Assembly (NCBI GenBank): GCA_008711295.1
Contig: VUYV01000124.1
Span: 695,230-759,229 of the forward strand
Direction: 5' to 3'
Origin: Anarhynchus alexandrinus
Taxonomy: Eukaryota > Chordata > Aves > Charadriiformes > Charadriidae
DNA: 64,000 nucleotides
The notes beneath the pieces were generated by a model, which was not told the DNA's origin, made no database searches, and was given only the letters and a program-made list of their open reading frames with translations. Below, piece by piece: positions 61,501 to 64,000 of this stretch. Each line of letters begins with the position of its first letter. Within the stretch, counting starts at the first letter, position 1. Position numbers and translations under genes: made by a program.

Positions 61501-63391
61501 ATAGTAAGTTCTACTTGGCCTCGTGAAGAGTACCAGACCCATTTTCAGTAAGTCTTCCCCCATAAGAGAGAGTCCCTAAGCTCTGGGTCCAACAGTTCCC
61601 ACTGTAAAAACAACAGTAAACTGAGCTTTATATGGTGTTTAACTAGATCGGTCTGAATGAAGACTAGTGAGCAGTAATGATTTTCTACCTCTCCAAAACA
61701 CCAAATAACGCATGAATTGCAGAGCCATCTCCAGCATTCCTGTGGCTTTTCTCATCACATTGGAAACCTGGCAAGGCCCTGTGGGAGGGAAAGAGAATTT
61801 GAAACTGTAGGGGGAAGGAAAACCAGAATTCAGCTGGTGGGAGATAGTTTGGAAACTGTGGGAGGAATGGAAATGATGATTTTTTTTTTTAATCATTGAG
61901 GATAAATGAGTTTAAATCAGAGCTGGTTTTATAGAAGAAAAGTCTAAAATGCTAAGTGTTGAACACTGCAAAAGAGTTTGAGAGTTTAACATCCTGAGTT
62001 ATATATGAAAAGAGCAAGGGAAGAGTGAGTGGAGATGGAGGAAGAATCTAAAGGAATTGTATTAAGTACAGTTTACATATCATATAGTAATTTGATTAGA
62101 TGCATTGCTTTAAATGTTCATGTATATCATAGTGAGTACTCACACTTCAGTGTGTATGGGACAGAAAAACAAATGTTGTCTTGAACTCCCAGTACCATTA
62201 CATTACTGTCCTTTAGAGGGTAAAGCCTTAATTTAGGAAACAGAGCAAGTAAGTCTTAAAAGCAGTTTCTTATAGCTTTGTCTTCTGACAGTCCACCAGT
62301 CCTGCACTGTACATTCAGAAACTGATATTCCCCAGTTAGAGGAATTAGTGGTTATGGACTAGATCACTGCCACTAAGTTATGAGTGCAGGTGGCACCTCT
62401 CCTGCATGCCCTAAAGTCTCAGATGTCTGCTGTGAAGAAAAAAAATTTGCATTTTAGTGAAGAAACTCTCGTCTACCCCTTCTTGACCGATGTCGTCCTG
62501 TAACAGAACAGTACAGTAGATGCATAAAGATGCTTCCAGAGTTGGTAGCAGTTTTCGAAGTGCGGAGGACAGAGGCCTGTCTGTTCTTGTGTACCTCCTC
62601 CAGCCTTTCTAACTGATAAAAGGGTGAGGAGTGGAAACATGAATGACTTCCCCATGCTTTCCTCCCCAGGCACTGAATGGAGCAGCACCTCCTCGGCTGC
62701 GGCCTCACCGAGTCTCTTCCAAGGAAATCACAGACGTACTCCCTCAGAGGCAGACCGCTGGCTGGAAGAGGTCTCAAAGACTGTCAGAGCCCAACAGCAG
62801 CCAAGCCCAGCCCCAGCCCCAGCCCCGCAGCCACTACTCCAGCCTCCTCCAGCAGCTTCCCAGTCAGCAGCGCCAGCCTTCCCAGTCAGCACCTTCATTG
62901 CGCCGCAGCCTGTGCCGGTGGGTGTGGTGCCGCCCATGCAGCCAGCATTTATTCCAGCTCAGCCCTACGCTGTAGCAAACGGGATGACCTACGCAGCCCC
63001 AAGCGTACCTGTGGTTGGAATCACACCTTCCCAGATGGTAGCCAACGTCTTTGGTACTGCGAGCCACACTCCAGCAGCCCATCCGCATCAGTCACCCAGT
63101 CTTGTCAAACAGCAGACGTTCCCTCAGTATGAAAGCAGCAGCGCTACCACCAGCCCTTTCTTCAACCCTCCCGCGCAGCACAACGGCTCTGCAGCTTTCA
63201 ACGGAGTTGACGGTGGCAAATGGGCTGCAGAGGACAAGCATTCGCAGCCTCCCGCCACCGCCCCCCCCCAGGTAGACCCATTTGAAGCACAGTGGGCAGC
63301 ACTAGAGAGCAAGGCAAAGCAGCGCACTAATCCCTCTCCAACTAACCCCTTCTCAAGTGATTTACAGAAGACATTCGAGATTGAACTTTAA
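28469..63391 (+). CDS. NUMB: NUMB endocytic adaptor, Notch antagonist (10 coding exons, joined)
   Basis: Ten exons join into 656 codons plus TAA; each is listed separately. Seen in the sequence: N-terminus [10 protein letters not shown], a phosphotyrosine-binding (PTB) domain at about residues 31-175 with an 11-residue insert at 68-78, the NUMB-family central block at about 258-343, a proline/alanine/glutamine-rich C-terminal half, DPF motifs at 346-348 and 619-621, and NPF at 642-644. Family knowledge: DPF binds the AP-2 alpha ear and NPF binds EH-domain proteins (Eps15, EHD); NUMB sorts Notch and integrins into endocytosis at the cortex and is partitioned in asymmetric division. Serines 7, 278 and 297 sit in basic contexts like the aPKC sites of human NUMB (7, 276, 295) that control cortical release. 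The length fits the 651-residue human long form. It is NUMB rather than NUMBL because it has the 11-residue PTB cassette and lacks a polyglutamine tract. In-frame TGA at 28463-28465 and G at -3 support the start. Confidence 0.97.
31976..31994. repeat. (TTTG)n microsatellite
   Basis: Four to five TTTG units, intronic. Confidence 0.75.
40382..40399 (+). repeat. G-rich quadruplex motif in intron
   Basis: Runs of 7, 5 and 4 guanines separated by single A and C; the 7-base run can supply two tracts. About 500 nt before coding exon 2. Confidence 0.5.
40905..40979 (+). CDS. NUMB: NUMB coding exon 2: PTB domain
   Basis: 75 nt, 25 codons, from [10 protein letters not shown] to DAVKRLKS. The acceptor is a good pyrimidine tract ending CTGCAG; the donor is GTATGT. 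YLGHVEV completes the PTB strand begun in the preceding exon. Both boundaries are phase 0, so the next exon may be either the 33-nt cassette or the exon at 51732 without changing frame. Confidence 0.97.
41284..41331 (+). repeat. 48-nt polypyrimidine (CT-rich) tract
   Basis: Uninterrupted C/T for 48 bases, largely TC repeats, 305 nt after coding exon 2. A microsatellite and, in RNA, a potential PTBP-binding tract. Confidence 0.8.
44083..44156. repeat. 37-bp tandem duplication
   Basis: Two copies, 44083-44119 and 44120-44156, beginning ATATTACCAATGGAGCTT and ending TTAGTAGG, differ at only a few positions. A partial third start (TATATTAC) follows. Looks like recent replication slippage. Confidence 0.85.
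46360..46392 (+). CDS. NUMB: NUMB cassette micro-exon: 11-residue PTB insert
   Basis: Exactly 33 nt, encoding [11 protein letters not shown], flanked by CCTCCAG and GTAAGT, phase 0 at both ends. It matches the alternatively spliced PTB insert of vertebrate NUMB. Known of the family: the insert adds basic and aromatic residues, favours plasma-membrane and endosomal localisation, and separates the long-PTB from the short-PTB isoforms. Skipping it removes 11 residues cleanly. A TGCATG (RBFOX-type) motif lies about 255 nt upstream at 46100-46105; its relevance is unknown. Confidence 0.96.
47997..48020. repeat. 24-nt short hairpin
   Basis: TTTGGCCT and AGGCCAAA pair perfectly around an 8-nt centre that can extend the stem by a G-T and a C-G pair, leaving a four-base loop. 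Confidence 0.5.
49890..49902. repeat. Poly(G) run, 13 nt
   Basis: Thirteen consecutive G. Such runs are prone to sequencing length error and slippage. Confidence 0.8.
50791..50804. repeat. Poly(A) run, 14 nt
   Basis: Simple A homopolymer, intronic. Confidence 0.8.
51732..51806 (+). CDS. NUMB: NUMB coding exon 4: PTB domain
   Basis: 75 nt, 25 codons, from [17 protein letters not shown] to VVDEKTK. The 3' splice site is unusual: a T-rich tract interrupted by GAAAG, with AG preceded by AA rather than by a pyrimidine. The donor GTTAGA is also weak. The protein matches the PTB core of NUMB closely, so the exon call itself is secure. Confidence 0.96.
51807..53629 (+). other. NUMB: NUMB intron, coding exons 4 to 5
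   Basis: 1.8 kb, donor GTTAGA, acceptor TCCCTCTAG. Nothing else recognised. Confidence 0.85.
53630..53770 (+). CDS. NUMB: NUMB coding exon 5: PTB domain
   Basis: 141 nt, 47 codons, beginning [17 protein letters not shown] and ending [10 protein letters not shown]. It contains the [17 protein letters not shown] block typical of NUMB-type PTB domains. Acceptor TCCCTCTAG, donor GTAAGT, phase 0 at both ends. Confidence 0.97.
53771..55266 (+). other. NUMB: NUMB intron, coding exons 5 to 6
   Basis: 1.5 kb, donor GTAAGT, acceptor TTGTACAG. Nothing else recognised. Confidence 0.85.
55267..55468 (+). CDS. NUMB: NUMB coding exon 6: C-terminal PTB helix and linker
   Basis: 202 nt: 67 codons plus one base (phase 1 exit). 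It starts [19 protein letters not shown], the long C-terminal PTB helix, and ends [11 protein letters not shown]. The donor is AAAG followed by GTACGG, a weak consensus. The open frame continues a short way upstream and downstream, but that sequence is intronic. Confidence 0.96.
55469..57694 (+). other. NUMB: NUMB intron, coding exons 6 to 7
   Basis: 2.2 kb, donor GTACGG, tandem CAGCAG acceptor. A locally CTG-rich, open stretch at about 56855-57320 resembles no family I recognise and has no splice-site support. Confidence 0.8.
57692..57697 (+). promoter_or_regulatory. NUMB: NAGNAG tandem 3' splice acceptor
   Basis: CAGCAG at the acceptor of coding exon 7. The first AG gives DAK-A-VETE, the second gives DAK-VETE, a one-alanine difference at residue 218. 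Confidence 0.8.
57695..57997 (+). CDS. NUMB: NUMB coding exon 7: aPKC sites and central NUMB block
   Basis: 303 nt, phase 1 in and out, residues 218-318. After a variable Ala/Pro/Ser/Thr stretch comes the conserved block [19 protein letters not shown], then RQGSFRG with Ser278 and FKRQLSLRI with Ser297; both are aPKC/CaMK-type sites that in mammals also bind 14-3-3 when phosphorylated. The block begins the NUMB-family central domain. The acceptor is a tandem CAGCAG: use of the second AG would start the exon at 57698 and delete one alanine. The first AG fits the alignment with human NUMB best. Donor GTAAAA. Confidence 0.95.
57998..59808 (+). other. NUMB: NUMB intron, coding exons 7 to 8
   Basis: 1.8 kb, donor GTAAAA, acceptor ACATTTTAG. 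Retention would add GKTKWFQ and a stop (frame ends at 58020). It contains a 13-nt direct duplication at 59424-59449. Confidence 0.85.
59424..59449. repeat. 13-bp direct tandem duplication
   Basis: GAGTGCCAAATCT followed at once by GAGTGCCAAATCC. Confidence 0.7.
59809..59958 (+). CDS. NUMB: NUMB coding exon 8: end of central block, first DPF motif
   Basis: 150 nt, phase 1 in and out, residues 319-368. It encodes [20 protein letters not shown], then [13 protein letters not shown] and [15 protein letters not shown] at 346-348 is the AP-2 appendage-binding type motif. The donor GTTTGT is weak. This exon can be followed by either the 144-nt cassette at 60807 or the last exon at 62670 in the same frame. 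Confidence 0.96.
60738..60743 (+). promoter_or_regulatory. NUMB: ACUAAU QKI-type / branch-point-like motif
   Basis: ACTAAT fits the QKI response core ACUAAY and also resembles a branch-point sequence. It lies 64-69 nt upstream of the cassette exon. QKI has been reported to suppress inclusion of the NUMB PRR exon by competing at the branch point. Confidence 0.5.
60756..60770 (+). promoter_or_regulatory. NUMB: Two UGCAUG RBFOX motifs before the 144-nt cassette
   Basis: TGCATG at 60756-60761 and again at 60765-60770, ending 37 nt before the exon. RBFOX proteins binding upstream of an exon usually promote skipping. Rbfox3 repression of this Numb exon through an upstream UGCAUG has been reported in neurons, so this is a motif with strong prior support. 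Confidence 0.75.
60807..60950 (+). CDS. NUMB: NUMB cassette exon: 48-residue proline-rich-region insert
   Basis: Exactly 144 nt, phase 1 in and out, residues 369-416. Recognisable core: [14 protein letters not shown]. It is the counterpart of the alternatively spliced PRR exon (human exon 9). Known of the family: inclusion is linked to proliferating progenitors and many tumours, skipping to neuronal differentiation, and RBFOX, QKI, PTBP1 and RBM5/6/10 have been reported as regulators. The upstream intron here carries UGCAUG twice and ACUAAU once within 70 nt of the exon. The C-terminal half is alanine-rich and more diverged than the NPWA core. Confidence 0.95.
60951..62669 (+). other. NUMB: NUMB intron before the terminal exon
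   Basis: 1.7 kb, donor GTAAGA, acceptor CCTCCCCAG. Nothing else recognised. Confidence 0.85.
62670..63391 (+). CDS. NUMB: NUMB terminal coding exon: proline-rich C-terminal half
   Basis: 722 nt ending in TAA at 63389-63391, residues 417-656. It opens GTEWSST and contains [71 protein letters not shown] and the tail [19 protein letters not shown] at 619-621 and NPF at 642-644 are the AP-2 and EH-domain ligands. A run PAPAPAP near residues 463-469 comes from a CAGCCC-type repeat. An open frame reaches back into the intron to 62624, but the acceptor CTCCCCAG at 62669 and the protein match set the true start. Confidence 0.97.
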
Positions 63392-63774
63392 GCAGTCCTA
63401 TGGGGGGGTGGATAAATTGTACAGTAGAATAGAGGGATAAAGGGAGCAGAGGGGACTGTTTCTGATCAGTTTGCTTTGATAATCCCAAAGGTCCCTTCAA
63501 ACAAAAATGAGTTAGAAGGAGGGAGCAATTATGGGGAGGATATAAACGTACACAGAATTTAATGTGCAGTTCTTAAAAGGAGTCCTGGAGCCACCCCAGT
63601 CTGCATTCCCTCTGTACTTGGAAAGCTGGAAGTCAAACGGAGCAAAGAAAGGCACCCAGTCCCGAAGCCTGGTCTGCAGAAACATCAGTTCACTCACAGA
63701 AAGGAAGGCAGATTTTGTACCTGTGTCCTTCTGATGCCCTGCAAGTCCTGGACATTCCCCCTCAGGGAAAAATT

Positions 63775-63806
63775 GGGGTGGGGTGGGGGGGGTGGATGTG
63801 GGTGGG
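63775..63806 (+). promoter_or_regulatory. NUMB: G-quadruplex motif in NUMB 3' UTR
   Basis: Guanine runs of 4, 4, 8, 3 and 3 separated by short loops lie on the mRNA-sense strand, satisfying the four-run quadruplex rule more than once. Upstream of the poly(A) signals, such a motif could affect 3' end formation, translation or localisation. That role is inferred. Confidence 0.5.
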
Positions 63807-63892
63807 AGATTGTCACCTGCTTAGCAAAAGCTAGGTTTATGGAAAAAGTTGAGCTTCCATTTTGAGTAACAAAGTGAATATTATATGTAAAG

Positions 63893-63898
63893 AATAAA
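63893..63898 (+). terminator. NUMB: Poly(A) signal AATAAA
   Basis: Canonical hexamer about 500 nt after the stop codon. It predicts cleavage at roughly 63910-63925. Confidence 0.7.
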
Positions 63899-63951
63899 GT
63901 AAAGCCAAAATCTTTATTTTTATGCATTTAGAATATTTTAAATAGTTGGAT

Positions 63952-63957
63952 ATTAAA
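63952..63957 (+). terminator. NUMB: Variant poly(A) signal ATTAAA
   Basis: Second-best hexamer, 59 nt after the canonical one, followed by about 43 nt to the A-run that ends the window. It could give a slightly longer 3' end. Confidence 0.45.
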
Positions 63958-64000
63958 AGCTGTATGAGTTGTAAGTAATCTTGCCAAAGGTTAAAAAAAA

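Larger units (their letters stand above)
63392..64000 (+). other. NUMB: NUMB 3' UTR
   Basis: About 600 nt after the stop codon with no gene of its own. It contains a guanine-rich segment (63775-63806), a poly(A) signal AATAAA at 63893, a variant ATTAAA at 63952 and one Musashi-like AUAGU at 63942. Whether the transcript ends here or continues past the window cannot be seen. Confidence 0.85.

Noticed and set aside
62624..62669. In-frame upstream extension of the terminal exon beginning with an ATG at 62624
   Set aside because: The acceptor CTCCCCAG at 62669 and the joined NUMB frame show this part is intronic; the residues before GTEW do not match NUMB.
62677..63132. 151-codon + strand frame overlapping the terminal NUMB exon
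   Set aside because: Alternate-frame shadow of a G/C-rich, repeat-containing coding exon; composition is Ser/Pro low-complexity.
63993..64000. A-run at the very end of the window as a genomic poly(A) tail
   Set aside because: Eight A at a window edge are not evidence of a retroposed copy; the gene has introns, so it is the parental locus.

Overview
This is one strand of a bird genome, and almost all of it lies inside a single protein-coding gene, NUMB, on the + strand. The host is read as avian from three things: vertebrate-type GT-AG introns, a protein very close to vertebrate NUMB, and a solo endogenous-retrovirus LTR at 1376-1921 of a type I recall as common in neoavian birds. No bacterial, phage, CRISPR, tRNA or rRNA features were found.

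Layout. Positions 1-28450 hold no exon I could recognise and are read as the 3' part of a long intron between the non-coding 5' exon(s) of NUMB, outside the window or unrecognised, and the first coding exon. This stretch carries the LTR, a strong miRNA-like hairpin (4523-4598), a perfect 20-bp palindrome with Maf-element half-sites (16327-16346), a small CpG-dense islet (25843-26048) and a doubtful decayed coding-like patch on the - strand (about 13256-14756). Ten coding exons then run from 28469 to 63391. The 3' UTR runs to the last bases of the window, with poly(A) signals at 63893 and 63952.

The gene model. Joining 28469-28594, 40905-40979, 46360-46392, 51732-51806, 53630-53770, 55267-55468, 57695-57997, 59809-59958, 60807-60950 and 62670-63391 gives 1971 nt, that is 656 codons plus TAA, with all junctions in phase and all introns GT-AG. 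An in-frame TGA two codons upstream of the ATG fixes the start. Two exons are cassettes whose lengths are multiples of three: the 33-nt exon (11-residue insert in the PTB domain) and the 144-nt exon (48-residue insert in the proline-rich region). Together they predict four NUMB isoforms of 656, 645, 608 and 597 residues, the known vertebrate pattern. The intron just before the 144-nt exon has two UGCAUG (RBFOX) motifs and one ACUAAU (QKI-type) motif, matching published regulation of this exon.

Function. NUMB is a cytoplasmic and membrane-associated endocytic adaptor that antagonises Notch and is asymmetrically inherited by daughter cells. The PTB domain, three aPKC-type serines, two DPF motifs and the C-terminal NPF motif are all present. 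I see no previously undescribed multi-gene system here. The most original observations are the intronic hairpin, the palindrome, the CpG islet, a NAGNAG tandem acceptor and a 3' UTR G-quadruplex motif.
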